From Pseudomonas mucoides (GTDB taxonomy: Bacteria; Pseudomonadota; Gammaproteobacteria; Pseudomonadales; Pseudomonadaceae): 64,000 nucleotides of DNA. Position numbers and translations under genes: made by a program. Below are positions 1 to 7,585 of this stretch, one piece after another. A model generated the notes under the pieces. The model was not told the DNA's origin and ran no database searches. It worked only from the letters and a program-made list of their open reading frames with translations. Within the stretch, counting starts at the first letter, position 1, and every line of letters starts with the position of its first letter. Where the stretch lies: the NCBI RefSeq assembly GCF_015461845.1, contig NZ_JACOPW010000013.1, positions 27,255-91,254 on the forward strand, given 5' to 3'.

Positions 1-483
1 CGTGAGGATTTCTCCGATGTCGCCATCACATGGGCGAACAAGGCCACCCGTCATGGATGCACCAAGCAGCCGTAGGGCAGCCAGTACGGCATCGAATTCA
101 GCTTTGTTCACCGCCGGCAGCGCGATGCTCCGTTCGCCTTGAGAATACGCAATCACGTCAGCGTATTGCTCGATGAGGTCCGGATAGCTGGCCAGAACCT
201 CGGCCGAGGGTACCGACGGCTTGTTTGGGATCTCTGGTGCGTCCGCCTCGTTAAGGAACAGGGCGTTGTTAACGGCGCCGTGGTGGGCATCGATCAGCGC
301 AGCCTGAGCTGTGTCAGCATCCGAGAAGGAGTTGTAGTTCCCCATGCGCACATCCCACTTGCGCCCATGATTGAGCAGGGGTACTGCCTGGGCGGTGGCG
401 ATGAACTGAGCTTGAGTAAGCAGGTGAGGGGCGATGGCCGCTGCTTGGGTATTAGCATGAGTGTTGGTTTCGACGTTCTGCAT
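1..483 (-). CDS. Hypothetical protein, partial (tandem paralogue A)
   Basis: The frame is open from an ATG at 483 to the window edge (161 codons, no stop), so the C-terminus is missing. A GGGAGG ribosome site sits about 8 nt before the ATG. No family is recognised. Residues about 17-110 align by eye with the next leftward gene (575-985): both share APH-LT-AQF, a W-[DE]-V stretch, a D-[ST]-A-[EQ]-AAL segment and an SYPDL/DYPDL motif. The protein looks soluble, without signal peptide or membrane segment. The pair is a tandem duplication with substantial divergence. Function unknown; plasmid-specific accessory gene by context. Confidence 0.7.
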   Translation of the reverse strand, partial: MQNVETNTHANTQAAAIAPHLLTQAQFIATAQAVPLLNHGRKWDVRMGNYNSFSDADTAQAALIDAHHGAVNNALFLNEADAPEIPNKPSVPSAEVLASYPDLIEQYADVIAYSQGERSIALPAVNKAEFDAVLAALRLLGASMTGGLVRPCDGDIGEILT

Positions 484-536
484 GGTATGGCCTCCCGGCT
501 CTGTGTTGATAGAGCCAGTGTCATGCCCTGAAGGGT

Positions 537-545
537 GTGCCAGAA
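537..545 (-). promoter_or_regulatory. Shared upstream motif, copy 1
   Basis: Reading leftward, TTCTGGCAC lies 54 nt before the ATG at 483. The same 9-mer occurs upstream of the next-but-one gene (start 2197), and TTCTGGCAC with the same flanking TCA occurs before the gene starting at 1585. The repeated position suggests a promoter element or regulator site. It is not a good sigma-54 site, because the -12 GC element is missing. Confidence 0.4.
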
Positions 546-574
546 GCGGGTGAGTCATACTTTGCCAGTGACGG

Positions 575-985
575 TTATCGGCCCTCGGGCAGATTCACCG
601 CCCCAGTCAGGATTTCTGCGAAGGTCACCTTCAGATCCGGGTAGTCGTCCAGTACGTCTTGTGTTGGCATCGACGGTAGATAGCCTCTCTCACTTGTTCC
701 TGCGCTGTTCCAGTTCAGCGAGCTTTCCACTTCACGCCGGTGTATCTGCCTCAGCGCGGCTTCAGCACTGTCTGCCTCTGCCCAGGTCAGAAAACGACCG
801 TGACTGACCTCCCAGCTGCGGGGATTGCCCACAACAGGCAAAGCGTCTCCGTGCTCAAGAAACTGGGCGAGCGTTAGCCGGTGAGGGGCGAGGGTGGAGA
901 GACGTAGGCGCGCATTCAGCGAAGCAACATCAGGGTCGATATCGGGCACGTAGGAAGCCTCAGTTTGGTAACCGTTATGGCACAT
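575..985 (-). CDS. Hypothetical protein (tandem paralogue B)
   Basis: Unrecognised soluble protein of about 136 residues; the frame can be extended upstream to a TTG at 1012. I prefer the ATG at 985, because the longer form would start against the terminator hairpin at 1011-1035, but no convincing ribosome site is seen for either. Its middle (APHRLTLAQF ... ADSAEAAL ... DDYPDLK) matches the truncated gene at 1-483, so the two are tandem paralogues. Same strand and similar size suggest a duplicated orphan family with an unknown role. Confidence 0.6.
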   Translation of the reverse strand: MCHNGYQTEASYVPDIDPDVASLNARLRLSTLAPHRLTLAQFLEHGDALPVVGNPRSWEVSHGRFLTWAEADSAEAALRQIHRREVESSLNWNSAGTSERGYLPSMPTQDVLDDYPDLKVTFAEILTGAVNLPEGR

Positions 986-1010
986 TATCACTGGGATAGC
1001 GCTGACCAAC

Positions 1011-1035
1011 AAAAAGGCCCGGTGTGTGCCGGGCC
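1011..1035 (-). terminator. Rho-independent terminator
   Basis: On the minus strand a GC-rich stem (GGCCCGG / CCGGGCC, 5-6 nt loop) is followed by TTTTT. It lies directly after the stop of the leftward gene 1052-1585 and separates it from the paralogue downstream. Confidence 0.85.
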
Positions 1036-1051
1036 GGGGGAAGTAGCGGCA

Positions 1052-1585
1052 TTAAACGCCGGCGAGTTTCAGAAGATCGTTGTAGTCATCACCATCAGGG
1101 CATTTTTCATCAGCGTCCAGCTTGTCGTTGTGCATGCGGATAGCCTGGGGGAGGGATACCAGTCCTTGAAGGCCAGCACAGGCCGAGCGCACCGTCGACT
1201 CGCAGTCACCTACCATCATCTGGTATGCGTCCTCGGGATTGGTGCTGCCATTTACAAATGCCAGGATGCGCCAGTACAGACCCCCGTACTCCCCGCTGCA
1301 CAAGCTGATCTCGGTGCGGTCTGCTCCATGAGCGATGTCGTAGATCTCAGAGCCCTCCGGGGCGACCACTAGCCCATCCACACCTTCAGCCTCAACGCTC
1401 ACGAGGGTCAGCCCCATCTCGTGGTCATCAAAGCAGTTGAGCGAGGCCACAGATGCAAGCGCGGACGGCTCCTGCTGCGGGTGGATGGTGCGGTAGACCA
1501 CATCATTGTCGTAGTTAACCCGAATGCATGGGGCTACGGAAAAGCTGGTGAACTTGATGGCTTGAGGGGAATTGGCTTCGGGCAT
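1052..1585 (-). CDS. Hypothetical protein, 177 aa
   Basis: Acidic soluble protein with no recognised domain, signal peptide or membrane segment. The ATG at 1585 is the first in frame; no strong ribosome site is visible. It ends just before a clear terminator (1011-1035) and is preceded by the TTCTGGCAC motif at 1642-1650, so it is probably transcribed alone. Four of its cysteines are scattered and do not form a zinc-binding pattern. Function unknown. Confidence 0.65.
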   Translation of the reverse strand: MPEANSPQAIKFTSFSVAPCIRVNYDNDVVYRTIHPQQEPSALASVASLNCFDDHEMGLTLVSVEAEGVDGLVVAPEGSEIYDIAHGADRTEISLCSGEYGGLYWRILAFVNGSTNPEDAYQMMVGDCESTVRSACAGLQGLVSLPQAIRMHNDKLDADEKCPDGDDYNDLLKLAGV

Positions 1586-1641
1586 GTTCGTAACCTAGTT
1601 GGCGATCAGTTGATGGGGACCATGTTGGGGGCGATGCTGGT

Positions 1642-1650
1642 GTGCCAGAA
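1642..1650 (-). promoter_or_regulatory. Shared upstream motif, copy 2
   Basis: TTCTGGCAC on the minus strand, preceded by GAATTTCCA-A-TCA. The copy at 2249-2257 has the same arrangement (GAATTTCCA-G-TCA ... TTCTGGCAC), so the similarity extends over about 30 bp. It lies 57 nt upstream of the start at 1585. Confidence 0.45.
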
Positions 1651-1678
1651 CCACCCCTGATTGGAAATTCTCTCCAAC

Positions 1679-2197
1679 CTAGATGGCGGCCTCTGCCTCC
1701 TCAAACGCATCCGCAATAGCATCCTCTTTGCCCACGCCGTGGCAGTAGCGCTCGAGGTAATCATGCTTCTTAGCATCGCTTTCCTGGCTGAGGGGCCGAA
1801 CGATCACTACGATATCCAAGGGGTGATCGGAGTAGGCATCGCTGATGGTAATTGGGCCGGTACAGTCGATAACCACACGACCTGTCTTAGGCCCCGCAGC
1901 TGCCAAGGATTCCACGTCTACGGGCAGAAGCAGGCCGGGCGCTGAGATGGCTTTGAATATCGCTACCGCTCGGGCGTTGTACGCCTCGGCGTTCATCTTG
2001 TCCGTGCCTTCCTGTGCAGTTGAAATCAGGGCGTGCAGGCTATCAAGCTGAGCCTTCAAGGCTTCGATCTGCCTGTTGAGTTGAGCCTCGCGCAAGTAGA
2101 TGAGGTTCTCAACCGATTCTGCGAGGTCGCTGGCCTGGCCATTGGTGACGTAGCCGGTTGAGCGGAGGGTGGTGTGGATGGTGTCGTGTAGAGACAT
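1679..2197 (-). CDS. Hypothetical coiled-coil protein, 172 aa
   Basis: Unrecognised protein. The start at 2197 (MSLHDTI) is chosen because AAGG lies about 9 nt upstream; the frame runs on to 2383 but without support. Residues about 25-65 are heptad-like (Leu-rich, Gln/Glu-rich) and probably form a coiled coil; the C-terminal half is a mixed alpha/beta region ending in an acidic alanine-rich helix. No signal peptide. Preceded by the third copy of the TTCTGGCAC motif. Function unknown. Confidence 0.6.
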   Translation of the reverse strand: MSLHDTIHTTLRSTGYVTNGQASDLAESVENLIYLREAQLNRQIEALKAQLDSLHALISTAQEGTDKMNAEAYNARAVAIFKAISAPGLLLPVDVESLAAAGPKTGRVVIDCTGPITISDAYSDHPLDIVVIVRPLSQESDAKKHDYLERYCHGVGKEDAIADAFEEAEAAI

Positions 2198-2248
2198 CTG
2201 AATTGACCTTGAGAGGTTGATGATTTCCATGGTCAACCCTGTATCCCA

Positions 2249-2257
2249 GTGCCAGAA
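2249..2257 (-). promoter_or_regulatory. Shared upstream motif, copy 3
   Basis: TTCTGGCAC on the minus strand, 51 nt upstream of the start at 2197, with GAATTTCCA further upstream as at copy 2. Three copies before three leftward genes and none noticed elsewhere in the window. Confidence 0.45.
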
Positions 2258-2422
2258 GCACCTGGTGACTGGAAATTCATCATCCTCAAGAAACCCTAGT
2301 GTCTCAGTGTGGATGGGGAGCCTCAAAGGCAGGCTAGACCCGAGCTCAGGATCTGCACCCCGTCCAAACTCAAGGCAAGACACCTACCCAGACTGAGGGA
2401 ATGAATGCGAGCCTTGACATGA

Positions 2423-2445
2423 TAAAGCCGCTTCTTAGAGCGGCT
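2423..2445 (-). terminator. Rho-independent terminator
   Basis: Stem AGCCGCT / AGCGGCT with a 6-nt loop, followed on the minus strand by TTTAT. It lies 8 nt after the stop of the leftward gene 2453-3592. Confidence 0.75.
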
Positions 2446-2452
2446 CGGGTAG

Positions 2453-3592
2453 TTAGGCAGCAGCTTCGTCAAAGTCGTCTGGTGGCCGACGGGTGGAGCA
2501 CGCTGTGTCGAGTGGTGGCGTTACCAGGTTTGCCACGCGGGCCTTGGCCCTATCGCATGCAGACAGGTAGCCAGAGAAGGTCGGGGGTTCCACCTGTATC
2601 TCGTCCGCCAGCGCTAGGCAGTAATTCACTAATTCAAAGCCGGTCTGAAGGTTTGCGCTTTGCCCGACACAGTAGTTGAGCTTGACCTCTACGACGAGGG
2701 CCTCTCTATCCAGATCTGAACGTTGGAGCCGGAATGCGCCATTCGATTCCTTCCTGAGCCTTTTTGTTAGCGTGCCCTGGTGGTAGGTCTTCACACCATC
2801 AAGGACAGCTGCGAGACGCCTAACGAGACCAAACACCTCCTTCCAGTGGGCTTGCTGCTCATTGACCCTTCGCATCTCCTCAGCCGCCCAGCACTGCTCG
2901 TACTCCGAAGGGTTCATACCACGATACTGAACGTCCTCAAGCAGCTTGCGCTCAAAGCTGTCGATGTACCGATTCCTCGTTGCAGACACGTAGTCGAGCA
3001 AGAGATGCATGCAGTCGTGCTCACGAAGCCGTTCGATTTGCTCTGTTAGGGAATAAGCCGACTCCCACATCCAGGCTGGACGGAAGCAATCCATCTGTGC
3101 CCTGATGTATTTAGCCACGGACTGGGTATCTAAAAGGATTTGGACCCAGAGCTCGAGTGTGATTTCACCTGCTACATGATCTCGTGGGAGTCTCGAGAGG
3201 CGGGTCATCGCCGCTGTGGCGGATGAGTGGAAGTTCGGTAATGCCTTGGCACCGAATGCGCGCGCCCGACCATGAGCTCGGTCTGCACGCATTGCCTCGA
3301 ATGCTGCCGCCTCATCGACTAGCTCACCAAGCCACGGGGCTCTGCTGCTGAGGGCTGTGAGCCTGCTGTGTTGGGCCTTGCTGAAAGTCAGGTCTGGGCC
3401 CGCGGGAACCTCAAACCATCCAGCCTGGACGGCAAACATGATCAATCGGACATCCACCAATACCCCTGCTGGGACGCTTCGGGACGCAATGGCGTCGTCT
3501 AAGCTTGCACCCTGTCGCATATCGCGGGCGACTTTTCTCGCAAATGGCATAGCGCCACGGTTGGTGAGCGCGGCTATTAATGTCGTGTCCAT
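2453..3592 (-). CDS. Hypothetical protein, 379 aa
   Basis: Large, mainly alpha-helical soluble protein that I do not recognise. The ATG at 3592 has GGAG five nt upstream and is preferred over the GTG at 3652. There are no transmembrane segments and no nucleotide-binding or nuclease motif. It is rich in Arg/Glu helices with many Trp/Tyr residues, and ends in a low-complexity tail with a terminal alanine run. It is divergent from the GGDEF gene and ends at its own terminator, so it is a single-gene transcription unit. Confidence 0.65.
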   Translation of the reverse strand: MDTTLIAALTNRGAMPFARKVARDMRQGASLDDAIASRSVPAGVLVDVRLIMFAVQAGWFEVPAGPDLTFSKAQHSRLTALSSRAPWLGELVDEAAAFEAMRADRAHGRARAFGAKALPNFHSSATAAMTRLSRLPRDHVAGEITLELWVQILLDTQSVAKYIRAQMDCFRPAWMWESAYSLTEQIERLREHDCMHLLLDYVSATRNRYIDSFERKLLEDVQYRGMNPSEYEQCWAAEEMRRVNEQQAHWKEVFGLVRRLAAVLDGVKTYHQGTLTKRLRKESNGAFRLQRSDLDREALVVEVKLNYCVGQSANLQTGFELVNYCLALADEIQVEPPTFSGYLSACDRAKARVANLVTPPLDTACSTRRPPDDFDEAAA

Positions 3593-3757
3593 GGTTACTC
3601 CATCTGTCGGTGACCCATCCTCGCTAGTGCCGGACTGTGCCACCACCACCACATTGCGAACCTTCAGGTTTTAGCCTTCCCGACATTCGTCCACGGGCGC
3701 AGGTCTGAATGGCTCGCTGCCTCAGGCCGGAAGGCAAATATTTTAGTTGGAACCTGC

Positions 3758-3786
3758 AAATATGGGGCACTAGATGGCCACTATTA
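3758..3786 (+). promoter_or_regulatory. Shared tra/GGDEF promoter-like box, copy 1
   Basis: The core ATGGGGCACT, 6 nt, CCACTATT ends 20 nt before the ATG at 3806. Nearly identical boxes occur upstream of both transfer operons (33605-33634 and 38698-38730, minus strand). The fixed distance to the start codon suggests that CACTATT contains the -10 region and that the GGGGCACT part is a conserved -35 or activator site. Confidence 0.6.
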
Positions 3787-3805
3787 CTAGTGGAGGCCTC
3801 TGCTT

Positions 3806-5359
3806 ATGAATCACGAAACCATCAACCGGGTCCTGCAGTCAGCTTGGCGCTCACAGGTCTTGCCAAGGCCAAGCGAGTACACCCTTGAAGCCTTCAAAGC
3901 CGTAGTTGCCAAGGTTCGATCAAGCACCATCAGTTCCCTATCCGGGGAATTCGCGACGGAGCTCGGTTCGCTTTCATCCCTCATCAGCAGCAACCAATCA
4001 CTGACAGCAAGATTATTAGAAGGAATTGATCTGCAGATGGACACGCTACAGGCGGCAAGCCGGCGGGAAAGCGACGCACGAGCCAGTGATCAAGGACCAT
4101 CAGCCATCTACATCCCCGGGTTCGGAAACCGTGGAGCATTCTTTGCCTCAGGCTTAAGCTCTATGGGGCTTAAGATCCTGTCACTCAGTCTGGATTCCAG
4201 CTCGGATCTTGTAGCCGACCTGAGGGAACGAATGCCGACCTCAGGTTTGGTGCTCGTGGGTAGCGCTGTTGTGGACCACCCAGAAGCATGTCGTGCGCTC
4301 GAAGCTCTGGCTGCTCATCATGACAGTGATTTGCTGGTGGTCATTGCAGAAGATACACCAATGACATTCGAGCAGCGCTTGGTTGCCGCGACCTTTGGTG
4401 TAGTGCGGTTACTAGGGGTTGAGGCCGACGTCAAAACGCTTCGATCGCTGATCCGTAGCAGAGCCAGAGACTCGCAGATCAATGGGTACAAGGTTTTGCT
4501 GCTCGATGACTCCAAAACGGATGCATACCCGGCAATTAAATTCATGCGTGAGGAAGGGATTGAGGTACTCCATATCCTTTCTCCAGCTGGGGTTTTGAAG
4601 GCTATTGAGGACTTCAGGCCTGACGTGGTCGTAACTGACTTCCATATGCCGGGAGCCAATGGCGCCCAAGTTGCCAGTGTTATTCGCCAAGATAGCGATG
4701 CAGTGATGCCTATCATTTTTCTGAGCAGTGAGCGGAACACAGAAACCCAGCTGATCGCGCTTTCGAAGGGGGCAGACGCTTTTGTCCAGAAACCATTGAA
4801 GCGGGGAGCCTTCATCAAAGCCCTCAAGGCGCTCATATCGAGGTCTAAGGCGTTTGACTCGCGAATGCGGCGCGACCCTCTCACAGGGCTTCTGAACCAC
4901 GGGCAGTTGATGGCATCAGCATCACGTGTCAGTGCTTCAGGCAGCGTGCCCAACACCATGGTGATGATCGACATTGATCACTTCAAGCAGGTAAACGATA
5001 CGTTTGGTCATCCTGTAGGTGACAAGGTGCTTGTTGGGCTTGCTGAGGTGCTATCAGACAACCTTCGCTCCACCGATTTCATAGGCAGGATGGGGGGCGA
5101 GGAGTTCGCCGTGCTGATGGTTGGCGCACCGATGTCAGATGCCAGGAATGTAATCGACAGAATTCGCGAACTCTTCAGCAATCTTCAGTTTGAAACCGGC
5201 CTGCAGGATCAGGGTGAAAGTGGGAAATGGTTTGCCTGCACCTTCAGCGCCGGCGTGGCTCTGCTGGATGGGTCCGCAGCGGTTTCAATGAAGGCTGCAG
5301 ACCACGCGTTGTACAAGGCAAAGCATGGCGGTCGAAACCGTGTAGAGGCTGCTGACTAA
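3806..5359 (+). CDS. Receiver-GGDEF diguanylate cyclase
   Basis: Predicted to make cyclic di-GMP from two GTP in the cytoplasm. Residues 1-90 are helical. Residues about 98-220 resemble a degenerate receiver domain without an obvious phospho-acceptor. Residues 228-345 are a complete receiver: acidic pair 234-235, acceptor Asp278 in VVTDFHMP, Lys329 in QKP. Residues 355-515 are a GGDEF domain with the substrate loop MIDIDHFK (387-394), active-site GGEEF (430-434) and an inhibitory RxxD site (RSTD, 421-424) five residues upstream, so it should be active and product-inhibited. It ends at a bidirectional terminator. Its promoter box matches those of both tra operons, which suggests a regulatory role in transfer. 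Confidence 0.92.
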   Translation: MNHETINRVLQSAWRSQVLPRPSEYTLEAFKAVVAKVRSSTISSLSGEFATELGSLSSLISSNQSLTARLLEGIDLQMDTLQAASRRESDARASDQGPSAIYIPGFGNRGAFFASGLSSMGLKILSLSLDSSSDLVADLRERMPTSGLVLVGSAVVDHPEACRALEALAAHHDSDLLVVIAEDTPMTFEQRLVAATFGVVRLLGVEADVKTLRSLIRSRARDSQINGYKVLLLDDSKTDAYPAIKFMREEGIEVLHILSPAGVLKAIEDFRPDVVVTDFHMPGANGAQVASVIRQDSDAVMPIIFLSSERNTETQLIALSKGADAFVQKPLKRGAFIKALKALISRSKAFDSRMRRDPLTGLLNHGQLMASASRVSASGSVPNTMVMIDIDHFKQVNDTFGHPVGDKVLVGLAEVLSDNLRSTDFIGRMGGEEFAVLMVGAPMSDARNVIDRIRELFSNLQFETGLQDQGESGKWFACTFSAGVALLDGSAAVSMKAADHALYKAKHGGRNRVEAAD

Positions 5360-5380
5360 CCAGTTCCGATCTGCGGATAT

Positions 5381-5408
5381 AAAAAAGCCCCAGCATCTGG
5401 GGCTTTTA
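5381..5408. terminator. Bidirectional terminator
   Basis: AAAAAAGCCCCAG / CTGGGGCTTTT hairpin with A and T runs on both sides, placed between the convergent GGDEF gene (stop 5359) and the leftward gene ending at 5420. Confidence 0.9.
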
Positions 5409-5419
5409 ATTTACTGAGA

Positions 5420-6652
5420 TCAGGCTCGAAAGGTTTTCTCGGCCGGGGGGGCGAAGTGATGGACATTGTCCTTCACAGGTTCAGAGAAATTACCCTCTGA
5501 AATGTCGCTGTGCTCTGTTATGCCCTGGATGTCATCTGGCTCGTCGAAGGTAAGCTGCATCAGCACGCGCTCCATTGCTTCGTTCGAGTCGAACTCAGCA
5601 GAAGGGAAGTCTGCAGGCATTTCAACGCGATCAAGAATGTGCTTGAGGTCCATGTACATCAGGGTAGGGCGGCCACGCATCAGTTTGACCAGCTCAAGGA
5701 TGAGGCGCTCGTTCTGTACCACTGCTGCGTGGCAACGTTGCGATACGTTCCCCCGCAACAGATTCAAACGGTTAGCCTTCATCACTACTTCGTGGTCCGA
5801 CACTGGTTTGAAGAAATTCCCCTTGTTTGTCATTTGCAGGTAGCGCAGACAAAGCTCGTCGAAATTCTGAAGATCATCAAGCGCTGCGTCAGAAGACGTA
5901 TTCATGATGCGCTGTTCTGCGGCACTGCCGATCATCAGCATGTGCATTCGCCAGAAAACCATGTCTGAAGTAGAGAGGAGGTTAAGATCTGTGAAGATCT
6001 TTGCAGTCCGAGTGTTGATGTCAAGGTGAGCGCTGAATGAGTCTGCAATCAAGCAGTTACTGCCTTTGTAGGCAATGATCCGAGCCGCTTGATGAATCAT
6101 GAGCCGGGTTTGGTCTGCCATTGTCACCTGAAATGCCGGCCGTTGCTCTGGTGTTGGGGCAAATGAAAGTGGTAGAGCGACTGCGCTGCTCATTGCGCCA
6201 CCAAGTTGATCTTGATGAGCCTGGGCCTTTGGCCGAAGTCCTGATGCCCAGTAACCGACACCAAGAAGGCAAGCAACTCCGATGGTAGTGACGGTATAGA
6301 AAATGTTCTGTGTGACCAAGCGGTATGCCGGGGTGGCACAGACGTAAACGCAGAGGCAAACGGCCGAAGTGACCCATACGAATGTTAGGCCACGTTGAAA
6401 GCCTTCGCCGATCGCTGACACGACATTGCCAGCTTTCGCTTTTGCGATGGCACTTACCATGAATACAAACCCGACAAGAAGCGACAGGACAATGGCAGAC
6501 ATTGTTGCGAAACCAACCAGTTCGTCAGGCTTTTCCGCAGTCATGTAGCGGGCAATCACGTACAAACCAATTGTTGCCCCCGCAAGAACAAATGGGGTGA
6601 ACCAGGCCGGAAGCATCCGGCTCGCGTCTTTAATATTGTTCCAGCTGCTCAT
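5420..6652 (-). CDS. Membrane protein with cytoplasmic domain, 410 aa
   Basis: Last gene of the leftward primase operon. Four hydrophobic segments fall in the first 145 residues (about 15-35, 48-70, 92-110, 120-136), followed by a soluble, mostly helical domain of about 250 residues with an acidic C-terminus. No family is recognised; the arrangement (membrane bundle plus helical domain) could serve entry exclusion, mating or cell-envelope anchoring, but nothing in the sequence decides this. It starts 12 nt after the preceding gene, so translation is probably coupled. Confidence 0.75.
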   Translation of the reverse strand: MSSWNNIKDASRMLPAWFTPFVLAGATIGLYVIARYMTAEKPDELVGFATMSAIVLSLLVGFVFMVSAIAKAKAGNVVSAIGEGFQRGLTFVWVTSAVCLCVYVCATPAYRLVTQNIFYTVTTIGVACLLGVGYWASGLRPKAQAHQDQLGGAMSSAVALPLSFAPTPEQRPAFQVTMADQTRLMIHQAARIIAYKGSNCLIADSFSAHLDINTRTAKIFTDLNLLSTSDMVFWRMHMLMIGSAAEQRIMNTSSDAALDDLQNFDELCLRYLQMTNKGNFFKPVSDHEVVMKANRLNLLRGNVSQRCHAAVVQNERLILELVKLMRGRPTLMYMDLKHILDRVEMPADFPSAEFDSNEAMERVLMQLTFDEPDDIQGITEHSDISEGNFSEPVKDNVHHFAPPAEKTFRA

Positions 6653-6664
6653 TGTCCAGCTCCC

Positions 6665-7264
6665 TTATAAGGTGACGGTTGCTACATCAGGCTTTTGCTT
6701 AGCCTGCTGCTGCGGGTTTTTGGCCTGCGGTTTTGCTTGCTGGCCTTTAGGTGGCTGACCATTCTGCTGAGCAGGTTTTTGAGTTGGCTTCTGCGGTTGT
6801 TTGGCCTGGGTTTTGGGTGCTTCGCCGGCAGGGGCAGTCGAACCATTAGCCTCAGGCTTGGGACCTTGCGCAGGCTTAGATTCGGCTGTGGGCGTAGTAG
6901 TGGCCGCCGGCGCAGCTGAATTCTTTTGTGGAGCAGTCTGTGGGCGCGCCTGAGGCTCGCGTCGTTGTGGCTGCCCTTTACTCTGGCGACCGCTGCGGCG
7001 TGAATTCATATCCACGTCCTTCTCGATCTGCATGAGAGCGTCTTCGAACTCACCGAGCGCCCGAGCAAAGCCTTCGTTGCCCGAACGATATTGCTTGCGA
7101 CCTTCCACGGAGGGGTTGCCTGCAAGCTCACGAAAACGCGAGTCGAGCCGTGCAACACGGATCGCCAGGGTGTACATCGCCGCGGTACGCTCGCCGTCAA
7201 TGCGTAGGGTGCGCTCTGGAAGTTGAGGCGCGGTGTTGCGGACTTGGGTAGTTTCGTTAGCCAT
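6665..7264 (-). CDS. Protein with long disordered basic Gln/Pro/Lys tail, 199 aa
   Basis: Residues 1-85 form a short charged helical region; from about residue 90 to the end the chain is almost only Gln, Pro, Lys, Ala, Thr and Gly (for example PKGQQAKPQAKNPQQQAKQ), hence disordered and strongly basic. No signal peptide or membrane segment. Such tails often bind nucleic acid or acidic partners; here the gene sits between a primase-linked membrane peptide and a membrane protein, 9-12 nt from each. Function unknown. Low-complexity DNA can mislead frame prediction, but the conserved spacing and ribosome site support it. Confidence 0.65.
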   Translation of the reverse strand: MANETTQVRNTAPQLPERTLRIDGERTAAMYTLAIRVARLDSRFRELAGNPSVEGRKQYRSGNEGFARALGEFEDALMQIEKDVDMNSRRSGRQSKGQPQRREPQARPQTAPQKNSAAPAATTTPTAESKPAQGPKPEANGSTAPAGEAPKTQAKQPQKPTQKPAQQNGQPPKGQQAKPQAKNPQQQAKQKPDVATVTL

Positions 7265-7273
7265 GGGGTTACC

Positions 7274-7585
7274 TTACTGGTGAGTGCCAATTGATCTCAG
7301 CCATTCCCAACCAGCAGCTTGTTGGGTGCATGAGCGAAAAAAGTCGCTGACGTCACTTGCGTGACTCAGGTAGCTGGCGCTGTCGTCAGGGACGAACAAA
7401 CCCCAAGCATCAATCCAAGCGAGTTGGAATATTTTTTGCGGGAAGTAACAAACCTCGACGTATCGATACTCAGGAGCTCTCAGGTATATCTTCGCAACGA
7501 AGATAACGAGAAAGACAAAGAGCACGATCTTGAGAGATTTCACTATCGGGCCGGATGACGACCCCTGTGAGCTCGACTCAGCCAT
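7274..7585 (-). CDS. Single-pass membrane protein, 103 aa
   Basis: The ATG at 7585 overlaps the end of the primase gene by 8 nt, typical of coupled translation; the longer frame to 7666 lies inside the primase and is not needed. One hydrophobic segment at about residues 15-35 is followed by a short, Trp/Tyr-rich, probably extracytoplasmic domain. No known family. Part of the HTH-primase operon. Confidence 0.7.
   Translation of the reverse strand: MAESSSQGSSSGPIVKSLKIVLFVFLVIFVAKIYLRAPEYRYVEVCYFPQKIFQLAWIDAWGLFVPDDSASYLSHASDVSDFFRSCTQQAAGWEWLRSIGTHQ

Noticed and set aside
537..2257. Sigma-54 promoters at TGGCAC
   Set aside because: The -24 element is present but no TTGC(A/T) stands at -12 in any of the three copies.
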